Source of the DNA: Warburgia ugandensis | Taxonomy: Eukaryota; Streptophyta; Magnoliopsida; Canellales; Canellaceae | Direction: 5' to 3' | Length of the DNA: 64,000 nucleotides | Assembly: GCA_035236585.1 (NCBI GenBank) | Contig: CP141128.1 | Span: 34,516,684 to 34,580,683, forward strand | Part shown: positions 44,786 to 60,575 of the stretch, piece by piece | How the letters are laid out: each line of letters opens with the position of its first letter | Numbering within the stretch: position 1 is the first letter of the stretch | The notes under the pieces: generated by a model | Told to the model about the DNA's origin: nothing | Databases searched by the model: none | Seen by the model: the letters and a program-made list of their open reading frames with translations, nothing else | Program-made: the position numbers and the translations under genes

Positions 44786-45115
44786 TTGGATGATTCTATT
44801 AGACTAAGGTTATTTCCCTTCTCGTTAAAAGATAAGGCAAAATTTTGGCTAAATTCTTTAGAGGTCGATGCTATTGCTACATGGGACCAATTGTCCAAAA
44901 TGCTTCTAAACAAATTCTTTCCAGTCCATAAGACTAATGCCCTTCGCAGAGAAATAATTGATTTCCATCAAAAATATGATGAGCAATACTATGAATGCAA
45001 TGAAAGGTGGAATGAATTGTTACAAAAGTGTCCTCCCTTTTTCTCCATCTTAGCCTTAGATCTAGATCCAAAAACCCCCATTGTATGTTTCCCTCACCTT
45101 ACTTTCTTTTCTTAG
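44786..45115 (+). pseudogene. Athila gag fragment, copy A
   Basis: An open stretch of 109 residues with the gag words DSIRLRLFPFSLKDKAKFWL, TWDQLSKMLLNKFFP and EIIDFHQKYDEQYYECNERW, the retrotransposon gag domain found in plant gypsy elements. It covers only a part of gag and then passes into the second leader copy. It is a fossil. Confidence 0.8.
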
Positions 45116-45559
45116 TGTAGTTGCATTTAGTGTAATTTGTGTAGTGGTTGGTAGATAGCTCATATAGATTAAGGTCATTCATCTTAACTGTTGCATCTTA
45201 TTTAGGTTTGTTGCATTAGCTTACACCTATCTAGCCTTTGTTTGCATAACATATAGGTTGCATTAGTTTGCTTTCTTATACTTGCATTGCACGTTTGTTG
45301 CTTTATGGTGGATGGAACATACTTATAGTGAGGACCCCACAGGAACCCTCATAAGATGAGAACTGGATTTCATCATCAAATCCTTGGCCCACCTAGGAAA
45401 TCAAATCAATTCTTTGTATGCTTGTGACCCCAGGTGTTAATCTTAATTTAAAATCAAGTAGCAAGTGACTTAGGGTTTTGAGCTTATAAGACCTTTTTTG
45501 AAAGAGGTGATCTATTGTCATTCTAATGACTCTTGAGCTTTGTTGTTATAGTGGCTATC
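45100..45559 (+). other. Athila leader region, copy B (left of the solo LTR)
   Basis: Second copy of the leader, starting at TTAGTGTAGTTGCATTTAGT. It includes about 95 bp with no counterpart in copy A just before the solo LTR insertion. Confidence 0.65.
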
Positions 45560-48071
45560 TGTGACGACCCGGGCTTTTCCATACATTTTTAAATGCAATA
45601 TCTAATTCCTAAGGCGGGATGCATCCCTATTTGAAAACCATTTTATAAAAACCATGCAATGCAGTGGAAAATCTTTTGTTTTAAACTCATTTTGAAAACC
45701 CCGAGTGTCATTTGCTTTCACAACAACCAAAGTAGTTTTTGAAAAACTCTAGAAATCATAAATATTTTCCTAGGTCTATCCAAATCACCACAAATTTCAA
45801 GCTGTAAATAAATACAAATACATGTCCAAAGGGTAGAGTGTTTACTTACATGTATAATTGTCTCCTTTTGATTTTTCTTGCTCATAATACTAACATAGGT
45901 GTCCTCTACTCGTGGATGGAACTATCCTGAAAAATGTTAAGGATAGGGTGAGTATATACTATACTCAGTAGGAGTCTATCACTACTAGTTTTGCAATGCA
46001 TGCTATGTTTAAAATCATATGCTCTTTAAAACATGTACATGTTCGAACAATCATGTTCAATATCGATATTAAAAAAACCATTGTCGAATTGGAATACTGA
46101 TGACTTAAAGAATCTCATAATCCAAGTCGAAAGTATCATATATATCATAAACATAATGATATGCATAAAATGCTCAACTGAATCCAACTCATGGATATCT
46201 AGTACGGTCGACCAACCGCATGTCATGCCATATGCAATGCAAGTAAATCCTCAAACCATAGGGCCCACTATGCTCACGACCTCGCCGTCGTGTGGTCCCC
46301 GGGTACTTGGGGACACTAGGTCATAGCCTCCACGGGGCATATGACACATCAACCCAGTGCCGTGACATCAGTGGTAGCCCCCTGTACCACATGCAGTCGA
46401 CATAGGGACTTGCCCTTTTTGGGCGTGGTACCCATTCCACCTAATAGTGGTAGAGGTTGGGAGGCCAACCCAGACCTCTCGGCATAGCGCCCACGAGCTT
46501 ACTAGCCCAAATCACATACGATCAAACAAGCAAAAATCTCTTTTTCAAAACCTGTCCTCTTTGGGTCCCTCACAACTGCCTACCCAGCGTCTTTTGGGCA
46601 CTCCAGCGTCTTTTGGTAACCCTCAAGGACATGCAATTTTTACAAAAACTCAATGCTCACAAATCATGCAATATATGCAATTGTTTGTAAGGCATGTCTA
46701 TGCATAATGTATTTGTCATATGCATGCTAAAGTCGTTTATAAAATTAAGTCATACTAAACAAGTCATATAACTTAAACTTAAAACATGCATTCTCAAAAC
46801 AATCATAAGTTCTTTTTAAAAAAGTCTAGTAGCGATAGAGCACCTACCTCGAAGTCTCCTGGAGTCGCATCCTTCATCACTCAACTCATTCTTCGGTTTC
46901 ATTTATAAACTCCTGGATATGAATGGATACAAGGAGTCCTTATCAATTTCAATCTATTTAAACATTAGATTACTAGATCTGCCTTTTAGGTTCTATGGTC
47001 CTTGCCTAATTTATTGTCAGGCTAGATCCTATGATATGGATCTACTATTCAATAGTTAAACTCCGTAAATTGTCCTCTGATCCTAACTTTATAGTTTGAT
47101 TAGGTCCGCTTGTCCCAGTTCCTAGGACACCCGTGCATCCTGGATGAACCGCGACCGCCTCACGTGCATGCGCGCCCAAAGGCCATGCCAGGGACTGCGT
47201 TTTGCACGCACACATGCATGCTCAAGCGACGCGCTATGATGCACATCCTAGATGGCATTGCACAGATGCACTTTTGGTGTAGCATGCCGATTTCATCCGG
47301 CTCTGCACGAACAAAGGCATCCTAGGGACGCCATGCTTCACCTGCGCCTGGGACTGGGTCCCTAGGACGGGTTCCAGGCATACGACAGTGTGTACACTAT
47401 CCCTGGGTAGTTGGGGACACCCTCCTTCTGGTGGTACGGCTCCCTTTTCTGCCTGAAAATCCTATGTCGCCGGAACCCGTAAAGAAGGGGGAAAACCCCA
47501 ATGTCGGGCAAGATCGGAAAAGAGAAGAGGGGAATGGGGAGATGGGTATGGCCGACCTGACTCGGGGCTGGCCATTGTCGAAAAATGCAGGGAAATTGGG
47601 TTTCCAATTTTTGCTGAAAACCTCAGCCCCAAAATAGCCTGAAAATCATGATTTAGAGAGAAGGGGTGTTGGGTATTTATAGAGGGAAGAAGGCGGTGCC
47701 CCTCAATGGCGGTGCCACCATTTTCCCTGGTGTTTTCGGGAGAAATCGAGAGAGGAGGGTTTCTGGAGAAATCTGGAGGAGGAAGACGACAGGGGGTGCC
47801 GTTATCAAAACAGCCCCCTGTGTTTTTTGTTCTTTTTTGTTTTTTTTGTTTAAATTACAGAAATACCCCTGATCTTTAAACGTCGGTAACTTCTTCATAC
47901 GGACTCCGTTTTCAACGTTCTTTGAGGAATTGGATTCCATTTTTCGAGTAGAATCTAATGGTACCAAGTTTCCTCACAAATTCCTTCATTTACTATTTTA
48001 AGTAAAGTAAAACATTTAACACAGAATGTCCAATTTTTGTTAAAAATAGCGTAAATTGCTCGGGCATTACA
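45560..48071 (-). mobile_element. Solo LTR inserted in leader copy B
   Basis: A complete LTR of about 2512 bp in minus orientation, of the same family as the LTRs at 16089 and 22266 (TGTGACGACCCGGGC...GGGCATTACA on the + strand). The flanks CTATC and GTATC differ at one of five bases and are probably its target duplication; leader copy A keeps the unoccupied form GGTATCCAAAATCC near 44159. A TATA-like box (minus) lies near 47673-47681. Inside are short reading frames common to the family, not genes. Confidence 0.85.
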
Positions 48072-49230
48072 GTATCCAAAATCCAAGTGATTTTTCCATG
48101 CCTTTTGTTGACAAATGTTGAGATCTATACACTTCATGTCATGAGAATTGTATTAACCACCTTGGGTAGGACCTAATTGATAAGCAATAGCCAAGTTTGG
48201 ATTAAAGGAAGAGCTGTCTAGCTTTAGGTTAAAAGCCACAACCTCATAGATTAACAAAGACCAACAAGACAGCTTGTTTGTATTAGGAATTGTTTACTTG
48301 CATAATATATAGAGTTAGGTGTCCTTTAGAATTAGGTTGCATCATTTAGTTAGGTTTCATTATAGTGCATATAAGGACCTCAATCTAAGAATATTGAATT
48401 AGTATCATTAGATACTAAGATTAAATGTACTCATAGGCAAGGTTTAAGAATTCAAATTCTTGACCCAATGGCAGACCCACTAGTTGAAGTTGAGCATAAA
48501 ACTATTAGAGATTTGTATGTGCCACTTTAGTTAAATACTACATCATGCATTACTTTGCCACCCACCACTTCAGTTAAATACTCCACCATTTTGAACTTAA
48601 ACTTAGAGTCATTTAGTTACTCCCAACATTCTATGGTCATGATAGAGAGGATTCATACCTACATATTAAGGATTTCCTTAATATTTATGCCACATTCAAA
48701 TTCTGAAATGTTTTGGATGATTTTATTAGACTTAAGTTGTTTCCCTTTTCATTAAATGATAAGGCCAAGTCATGGCTAAAGTCTTTATAGGTTGGTTCCA
48801 TTGCCATATGGGACCAGTTGTCTAGGAAGTTTCTAAACAAATTCTTTCTTGTCGATAAGACTAATGCGCTTTGAAGAGAGATTATTAAAATGGCAGCAAG
48901 TTCAATACTTCTGCAAGGCATCAACATCTCAAAATAGACTAATGGTGGATGAAGCTAGTGGAGGGGCCCTCATGCTGAAAAATGAAATAGAGGCCTGGGA
49001 ATTTTTCAAACCTTATCAGACAATTCCTAGTAATGGGATTATTCCAATGGGAGAGAAAGAAATACCCAACCTCAAAAGAAAGGAGGCTTGTATGAAATAG
49101 AAGTGACCTTAGATATATCCCATAAGCTCAACTCTGTGATTAATATAATGAATAAGTTTGACTCCTTGGGTGGAAGAATGGACAAGCTTGAAAATATGTT
49201 CCAAATCTTCAAGGTTGTCCAAGCATCACA
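48072..49230 (+). pseudogene. Athila leader and gag remains, copy B
   Basis: Continuation of copy B after the solo LTR, followed by gag sequence related to copy A (about 48690-48890) and then the more C-terminal part of gag (words DEASGGALMLKNEIEAWEFF around 48950). It is broken throughout. Confidence 0.65.
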
Positions 49231-50189
49231 AAACCTCCGTTAGAGGTTTGTTCTATTTGCACCAGCCTAGCACATTTAACCTCAACTTGTCCATCCAATA
49301 GTATGCATATTGAAAATCTTTTAGAATAGGCGAATGCAATGAATTCATATCGCAATACTAGCAATAATCCATACTCTGAGACCTATAATCTTGGATGAGC
49401 TAGGTATCCTAATTTGGCATGGTTCAAGAACAATTACAAGGGAGGTACATCTATACACCAAGGAGGTCCATCTATGAACCCCCTATACAAAACTTTCCTA
49501 GAGCTTTAGTTACTCTGTACCCACCTGGTTTTCAGCTTCCAAATAAAACATTTGATGATGCGTAGTCACTCTCAAATAGAGTTGATGAATTAACCAAAGC
49601 CTTATACCAATCACAAAATGAGAGTCAATAGACTATAAATAACAATTCTCAAGCTATTACCAAGATAGAAATGCAAATAAGTTAGATGGCAACTACCCTG
49701 AATGAAAGATGAAAAGGACAATTCCCTAGTCAGCCAATCCCAAACCCTAAGGGCCAGTTTGAAAAAGGGTCATCTTCAAATTCACAAAGACCCCATGAAC
49801 AAGGCAAGTCCACAACTATCCGTAGGAGTTATCTTCAAGTTGATAACAAAGTAAGGCAAATAGAAGAAAGTTTAGAGGAGAATGAATTAGAGAGAGTAGA
49901 GACAGAAATTTCCTACTCCATCTGAGCTTGTCATGGAGGCACCCTATGTGCCTAAAGTCTCATTCGCTTAATTACTCAACAAGGCTAAGAAAGGAACAAA
50001 TTTCAATGAGATAGTGGATGTATTCAAGAATGTACAAATTAATATCTCATTACTTAATGTTATTAAGGATATTCCTGCTTATGCTAAGTTTTTTAAAGAG
50101 CTCTACGCACAAAAGCGAAAACTTAATGTGCAAAAGAAAGCCTTCCTCGCCGAGTAGGTGAGCTCTTTGATCTAGCAATAGACCCCTCC

Positions 50190-50300
50190 TAAGTTTAAAG
50201 ATCTAGGTTGTCCTATCATCTCTTGTGTTATAGGAAACCTTATCATTGATAGGGCACTATTTGATTTAGGGGCTAGTGTAAACCTGTTGCCATTTTCTAT
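50190..50300 (+). pseudogene. Athila protease remnant
   Basis: Codons around 50262-50296 give DLGASVNLLP, the plant gypsy form of the aspartic protease active-site region (D-x-G-A-S-x-N-L-M/L-P). It is preceded by the residues LGCPIISCVIGNLIIDRALF. Part of the broken pol region. Confidence 0.7.
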
Positions 50301-50999
50301 CTATGAGCAATAAGGGCTTGGTGCCTTAAGCTAACCAATACCACTTTGTAGTTAGCAGATAGATCAGTGAAGGTTATACGTTGTGTGATTGCAGATGTTT
50401 TAATAAAGGTGGACCAGTTTTACTTTCCTATAAATTTTATTGTCTTGGATACCCAGCCTATGTCAGACCCCAACAGTCAGATTCTAATCATTCATTTTTG
50501 GCAACTTCCAGGCCCATCATCAACTATAAAAATGATGTGATGAAATTATATTTTTGGCAATATGAAAGTCAAGCTCAATGTTTTTAATGCTGATCATTAG
50601 CATCTTGTCCTATATGATTCTTGTGTACTAAATTTAATTAAAGGTATACTTGAAGATGCTAATCCAGCATTGTCTACCTTAAACCCACTTGAGCCATGTC
50701 TAGCACATTCTAACTATGATTTTGATATAGGCTATTCCATTGATGAAGTAAATAGTCTTTTAGATGCTACCACCGACAACGAATACTTCCAAATGGGGAC
50801 CTCTAGTGGAACCACTCCCTCCTTCCAATCCTATCCCTATACCTTCAATAGAAAAACCACCTACCTTAGTCCTTAAGCCTTTACCTGAACATTTGAAATA
50901 CTCTTACATAGGACCAGATGAAACCTTACCTGTGATCATAGCCTCAAATTTAGATCAAGAATAGGAAGGTAAGCTTCTTGATGTTCTCAGAGAACATAT

Positions 51000-51750
51000 G
51001 ACTACTCTAGGATGGACCATAGCATATAATAAGCGAATTAGTCCAGCTGTGTGCATGTATAGAATCCATCTATAGCATAGAGGAGACTTAACTTTAATAT
51101 AAAAGAGGTTGTAAGAGACGAAGTGCTTAAACTCTTAGATGTTGGTGTTATCTGCCCTATATCTGACAACACTTGGGTCAGCCAAGTTCAGGTTGTACCC
51201 TAGAAGTTTGGAGTCACAATAATTCAAAATGAAGATGATGAGTTAGTTCACACTCACATGGCCATAGGGTGAAGAGTTTGTATAGATTATTGAAAACTAA
51301 ATTCAGTCACGAGGAAAGACCACTTTTCTCTTCCCTTTATAGACCAAATGCTAGAAAGGTTATCTGGTCATAGTTTTTACTACTTTCTTAGTTGTTATTC
51401 TGGCTATAACCAAATCCTCATAGCACCAGAGGACCATGAGAACACTACCTTCACCTGTCCTTTTGAGACCTTGGCCAATTGTCATATGCCTTTTAGTCTT
51501 TGTAATGCTCTAGCTACTTTTCAAAGGTGTATCTTGAGCATATTTTCAAATATTATGGAGATCTTCTTAGAAGTATTTATGGATGATTTCTAAGTGTTTT
51601 GTTCTTCATTTGATGAATGCCGCACCATTTAAAATTAGTCCTTACTAGGTGTCAAGAAAAGAATTTAGTGTTAAACTAGGAGAAATGTCATTTCATGGTT
51701 CAAAATGGCATTGTTTTAGGCCACATCATATCACATAATATCATAGAAGT
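51000..51750 (+). pseudogene. Athila reverse transcriptase remnant
   Basis: Clear gypsy reverse transcriptase words: KDHFPLPFIDQMLERLSGHS near 51320, YSGYNQILIAPEDHENTTFT, MPFSLCNALATFQRC, and the FMDDF catalytic box near 51580. An 81-residue stretch (51348-51593) is still open. Fossil. Confidence 0.85.
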
Positions 51751-51879
51751 GGATTTAATCTCTAACCTTCCTCCTCCAAAGAATGGCGAAGGAAATTTTT
51801 CCATTTATAGGCCATGCTGGTTTTTATAGAAGATTTACCAAGGACTTTAGTAAAATTACATAGCCCCTATGCAATTGAC

Positions 51880-52350
51880 TTATGAAGGAGGCATCTTTTG
51901 ACTTTCATGACAATTGTATGAAAGTATTTGAGCACCTAAAGGATAAACTCACTTTCGTGCCTATAATTAAATCATTGGACGGGAGTGCACCATCTGAAAT
52001 AATGTATGATGCTTCAGACTACGTGATCGAAGCTGTGTTGGGACAGTGTATTGATAAGTTCCCCACAAGATATATTATGCTAGCATGACACTCAAAGATG
52101 CCCAACTCAATTATTTCACTACAAAAAGGAGTTGTTGGCAGTTGTATTTGCACTAGATAAATTAAGATCTTACTTGTTACTTGTTAGGGTCTAAGGTCAT
52201 AGTATACTTAGATCATGCAGCTTTAAAGTATCTTCTTTCAACAAAAGATGCTAAACCTAGGCCAATCTGATGGATACTTTAGCTACAAGAATTTGATCTA
52301 GAAATTAGACATAAGAAAGGTTTTGAAAATGTTGTAACAAACGACTTGTC
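51880..52350 (+). pseudogene. Athila RNase H remnant
   Basis: Contains FEHLKDKLTFVPIIKSLDGS and YDASDYVIEAVLGQ, the start of the gypsy RNase H domain with its first catalytic aspartate, followed by related downstream words. Fossil. Confidence 0.75.
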
Positions 52351-52459
52351 CAAGTTAGTTGTGGAGTCCACTAGCAAAAAAACTGCCTCTTACAAGGATA
52401 GTTGCAGACGAACAATTGCTTCACATTTCCTAATTGCCTTAGGATGCAGATATAGTCAA

Positions 52460-53430
52460 TTATCTTATGACTGGTCAAATGCCTAATCATTGGTCTAAAC
52501 AAGATAGGAAAAGATTCATTGCCAAGGTTAAGCACTTTACTTTGGATGATCTATTCTTGTTCAAGTACTATCCTGATCAAGTCATTAGGAGATGCATACC
52601 TAATAATGAACATCATAAAATCATTTCCTTCTGCCATGACCATACATGTGTGGTCATTTTAGTTCCAAGAAGACAGTTGCAACTATTTTGCATTGTGGTT
52701 TTTATCGACCCACTATTTTTAGGGAATCACCTACTTATTGCTTAGCTTGTGCTAAATGTCAAAAGTTAAGGAGCATAGAAAAAAGGAATATGATGCCCTT
52801 AACCCTATTCTTATCATTGAGCCAATTGATGTTTAGGGCATTGATTTTATGGGACCTTTTCCTAACTCCTTTGGTTATGTATACATCCTTGTGGGGGTGA
52901 ATTATGTGTCAAAATGGGTAGAAGCCATACCATGTAAGTGCAATGACCACAAGGTGGTGGTTAAGTTCTTGAAAGAAGATATATTTTCACATTTTGGTAC
53001 ACCTAGGGCCATAATTAGCTATGGGGGAAAACACTTCTGTAATAGAGTGTTTGAGAATCTAATGAAGAAATATGGTATTAACCACCCCTTATCATCCTCA
53101 GACAAGTGTATAGGTAGAAGTATCTAATAGGTAGATAAAGAAAATTTTGGAAAAGGTAGTCAATCCAAATAGGAAAGACTGGTCTCTGAGGCTTAGTGAC
53201 ACTTAATGGACCTATCATACTACATATAAGACTCCTATAGGCATGCCACCTAACCACCTGATCTATAGAAAGGCCTACCACCTCTTAGTAAAACTTGAGC
53301 ATAAAACATATTGGGCCATCAAAAAGCTAAATTTTGACTTAGATAGTGTTGAAACCCATAGAAAACTCCAACTCAATGAGTTGGATAAGTTAAGGAAAGA
53401 TGCATATGAGTTTGTAGTGCTATAAAAGGA
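52460..53430 (+). pseudogene. Athila integrase remnant
   Basis: Contains parts of the zinc-binding region (around CLACAKCQKL near 52745) and the catalytic core words GPFPNSFGYVYILVGVNYVS, KWVEAIPCKCNDHKVVVKFL and FSHFGTPRAIISYGGKHFCN. Sequence with tail-like features of integrase continues to about 53680. Fossil, broken. Confidence 0.8.
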
Positions 53431-53689
53431 CTGCATGAAGAGCCATTATGATAGAAATATCTTAAGAAAGTCCTTCGTCCTATGACAAAATGTCCTTTTG
53501 TATAATTCTTGATTGCATCTATTCACTCGAAAACTTCGATCTCAATGGATAGGACCCAACATAGTACATACTGTATATCCTCATAGGGCCCTCAAGATAG
53601 AAAAGGATGGACAGATCTCCAAAGTGAGTGGGCAATAGTTGAAACCCTACTTAGAGTTGGTAAGCCCTAAAGTGGAAGAAACATTACTA

Positions 53690-55509
53690 GCGGAACCAAT
53701 ATATCATGACCCACATTAATTTGCTCCAAACACCTGCATATATCACATAAAATGCATTCATCACTTTCATTTTATAGTATGTCTGGAAAAATATGTTAAA
53801 CTTAGTGCTCATTGGGAGGCAACCAATGGGTTTTCAAGAGAGTCTCATTATTTTGCATTCCCATTTATCATATAGGGTCCTATGTTTCAAAACATTATGA
53901 ACAATGTTGAGTTCAGGTTGGAGGCTGTAAACATGCATGAGATGTCTAATTTTCTTTATATGTTTGAGAAAAAGAGTTTCTTTTTAGTTTTTTAGAGTTT
54001 TTTTAAGGTAAAAGTTACTTTACAGTGATGAGAATTAGATTTTCTAAAGCTTTGTATTTCTCCTCCTTTACATTCTTAATAGAAATGCATATATTATTTC
54101 TGTATTTTATTCATGTCCTAAAGTATTTTATGAATGTTAAATTACAAGAATATACTTACACACAATGCATAAGTCTAAACTAATAAATATGACTTATAGA
54201 CCCTAAGGAAATTAGTGGAGACTTGTATACACAAGTGAGTATGAGAGACTATCATCTTTCTAAGAGATTATAAATACTTCCATATTTTCTTCAACAGACA
54301 TTACTTTGAAAGAACTGAGTATCTTTGTTTTGGTCAAAATGCCAATAACTAAAAGGAGTATTTACTTTCTTTCCTAAACATTTATTCAATTAGATAAGTT
54401 GCAAGAAACCAAGGAAATGATATAGCCCATCCTTATTTTAGCCTAAAGATGTAAAGCCTACCCAGTATTCTATACCACTAATTAGATCCTTTAAGCCTCT
54501 TGGTAAGCCTTTTCTTTTCAAAAACCTCATTTACTTTAACCTAAAAAACTCCAGTAAATATAAAATATCCATTACCTATCTTTCAAAAAATAAGTAGAGA
54601 TAGTAGAAAAAGTTTGAAAAAAGAACGAAATTCTAAGAAGTGAAAAATATTGAAAGTATTTACTAAGAGAAAGCCTTTCTTCAAAGGAAAAAAGAAAAGT
54701 GAAAAGTGAAAGGAAAAATGGAAAAACATATTCACTTCCATGTATTCAAGAGTAGAAAAGTGTCCAAATATTCATCAAAGACCTCTACTTAGATTTTAAG
54801 CTTTGAATCCTTATACCTTCTTTTTAGAACCTGACTTGAGCCTATGTTTCATCCTATCTAAAGACATGCTGATCTTAAGGTGGATGATAGCATTAATGAT
54901 GATATGAATGGGATGGCATTAGGTTGAACTACTCTTACTAGTCTTGGTAATGACATCCATTCTTAGGGATCATATTCCTTTGTTTCGTTGATGCTTAGAA
55001 AATTATGTGAACCATTAGTATCTTTAGATTCATTCACATAGTTAGAAAAATTAGTTTGACACTTTTTCTTTGAGAGCTTTATTTCTAAGTGTATACCAGT
55101 GAGAATTTGAGGTACAAAAATCTTTCCAATGGAGCAACAAGCAATACTATTTAGAGGTCCAGATTTATATAGTATGTACACACACTGCACCTCGAGATAT
55201 ACTACAATAAAATGACTCTTGTATGTGTATAACTTGTAGAATTTTTTATTCATCTTTATTAAGTTATTTGAGCTAGTATAGTGCTAATGGATGAGAATTC
55301 TCTGAGATACATTAGAAACTTTATCCTTATTGAATTTTGTGGGATATTCCCTGCAAACTGTCACAAGGCTTAACTTTCCACTAGGGGTAACCTAGGGGTT
55401 TAAGGGCTTGTTTCATATGCTAAATGCAATGGTGAGTAACTATGAAAATGGAAACCATTTTGCTTTCCTGATTTTTTGCATGTTTTGCACCTAATTAGAA
55501 AAATTCTGG
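53690..55509 (+). other. Athila 3' non-coding region
   Basis: About 1.8 kb between pol and the 3' LTR. Athila elements often carry an extra open frame here; none is recognisable in this copy. The sequence is A-rich in 54590-54780 and otherwise unremarkable. Confidence 0.5.
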
Positions 55510-55521
55510 TTGGGGGAGGTA
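55509..55521 (+). other. Polypurine tract of the Athila element
   Basis: GTTGGGGGAGGTA lies directly before the 3' LTR. The TTGGGGGAGG form is typical of Athila-lineage elements. Confidence 0.75.
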
Positions 55522-58190
<2,669 letters not shown>

Positions 58191-58763
58191 TTAGGATAAG
58201 CCAAATTAGTATATATAAGTAGTATTCTTTTAATGGGAATTATGAGGTATTTCCTATAGTTTAGGAACTATTTACAGTAAATTAATCAACTTGATATATA
58301 AATTCTTAAATTTGTGATTGTAAGAAATTCAAGTTATGTTCTAAAAATATATATTAAGTTAGTTGAATCACTAGGGTTAAGAAAATCTAAAAATCAAGGT
58401 TTTCAATGAACATATTTTTCATGCTTTTAATCAATTGTTGTGTTATTAACATGATTAAAAGTAAATCTAATTAATAATATTAGATTAATTAGAATATTTA
58501 TTTTTAAATTAGTTGGCTAGATTTAAATTAAAATTATAAAATTTAAAGATTGAGTCCTTGTGGGATCAACCAGTACTTACACTTTTTATGCTACCATAGA
58601 TCTGGATGATAGTTTAATATTATATAGCTCACATCCAAATTTACTTATTGCATTTTTATTAGGATTGTTGCACTAGTAGCACCTACTTAACAAGGGATAG
58701 CTTAAGCTTGGCTACAACCAATAGACATAGGCTATCTAGGTTATAGTATCCCATCAATTGAGG
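58191..58763 (+). mobile_element. LTR-like host sequence of the Athila element (right part)
   Basis: Continuation of 33506-35426 across the insertion site. AT-rich and non-coding. Near 58555 it has TCCTTGTGGGATCAACCAGT, a form of the end motif of gypsy LTRs seen elsewhere in the window, so this is probably the 3' part of an older LTR in + orientation. Confidence 0.35.
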
Positions 58764-59778
58764 TGATGTGTTTTGTAAATAACTGTAAGTGCATGACTGT
58801 ATTGTAACATAGAATGCACAAGTACAAGTCGATCCACAAAGACTATAATTTTAATGAGATCTAATTAAATCATAGTTTAAGTTCTTTAACTTAATTAAAT
58901 GATTTATTAACTAAATAATTAATTCTAAAAATGCTAAAAATGCTAAAATCAAATACAACATATGCCTAGGGTTTAAAAATTCAATATATTAGAAGTCAAA
59001 TACTCTTATGACTAAGCTATCTAGACTTTTCTATACATGTTAATAAAGTTATGGTGACTCGACGATGAGTTTACAAAAGTCCTCATTGCCTTCACTCGTA
59101 TCTATACTTATCCTTCTATTTAATTAAAAGATCATGATCAATATTATCAAAACACCCAACAATATCTGTTTGACAAATCACAAAAAATACTTCTTCTCAA
59201 GTTCTTTTTAAATATTTTTCTTACTACTAGTTTCTTAGCATGGCATTATAGTTATTTAAAGTATAGTTGGTCTTTACAGGGCACTGACTATAAAAGATTC
59301 TCATATAGTCACTCTCTATTTTATTGTAGTCGGTATCATTTCTTTCATAACCGAGGCTTAGAGAAGGAAGACCATAAGAGGAATGTTTGAGTATGTTGAC
59401 TTAAGAGTTCTATGAATCTGATATTAATATTATGCCACTTTTTATCCTAGAATAACCTAATCTTAAAAACATTTATTCTAATATATTTCTCATTTTAATG
59501 CCTAGGAAAACTAATTATCAAACAAACATAAATAAAACACAACTATTCTTAAAAACTAATGTAAGCATCTAAAGAACACAAGAACAAAAGAAATATGAAT
59601 ATAAACTAAAATGAAAGATATTTATTTCATTCAAATGCATGGATACAATAGAGGATCACAAAAAAATAGCAAAAAAAAAGAAAATAAAAAATATATGTGC
59701 TAGAACAAGATCACCCAAGTACTCCTCCATGTCACTCGAAAGAATTCTTCAGCAAACTTTGTTCGCATGCACACTACC
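58764..59778 (-). mobile_element. LTR fragment, gypsy type, minus orientation
   Basis: Read on the minus strand, the left end has TTTGTGGATCGACTTGTACT, then TTACAATACAG and GCACTTACAGTT, the same ordered end motif as the LTR at 25083. It is cut at 59779 by the next LTR. No coding sequence is seen. Confidence 0.45.
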
Positions 59779-60428
59779 TGTGATGACTCGGGTTTTTGTA
59801 GCACATTTTGTAATATATTTTTCAAAGGCAAGGCGCCCTTAGTAGTAAAAAAATTTCACAAAACAAAGCAGTGAAAATTCTTTTCTATAGAACTTATTTT
59901 GTAAAACCCAAGTCATCACTTCATACATAACATAAGTAGAATTTTGTACAAGATAAAATTCTGTTGAAGGAATATACTTTTATTAAATTCCAGAATCCAT
60001 CTAGTGGTACACAATACAGCCCAAGTATCAGTACAATACTTGTCCAAATTACATTATCCAAATTTTAAAGCTCACCACACAATAAAAACTCTCAATACAA
60101 TACAATGCTATCAAATAAAAATACATGTCTTTAAGGGATATACACTGACACCTAATTCTCCTTCTCTGTATCTGAGATATTGTAAACATTCAAACATTTA
60201 CAATATCTCAGCAAGCTATGCTTGGTAGGGGATTCAAGAAGCATAATAATTTGATAGTATAATCCTAATACTTCATAATCTCATTATTCATACTCATGGA
60301 TCAATCTCTTTACTTTGTCATATATGTACATCCTTATACATACATACTGTATATGTCATATAGATATATATATATATATACGGTCAAAACCGTGAAAAAT
60401 AGTTAATACCTCAAACATCAATAGTCAC

Positions 60429-60575
60429 ACTCAGACACACTGAGTTGATCAATCATCTAGACTCTACTGGAAAATACTCCCTCATTTGGATAGCATCATT
60501 ACACTCAGCCATACTGAGTTGATAAAACATCCAGACTCTGCTGGGAAAATACTCCCTTATTTGGGCAGTATTGTC
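60429..60575. repeat. 73 bp tandem duplication in the LTR
   Basis: Two adjacent units (60429-60501 and 60502-60575) share CACTCAG, ACTGAGTTGAT, CAGACTCT or TAGACTCT, and AAAATACTCCCT. They are about 80% alike. Confidence 0.8.
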
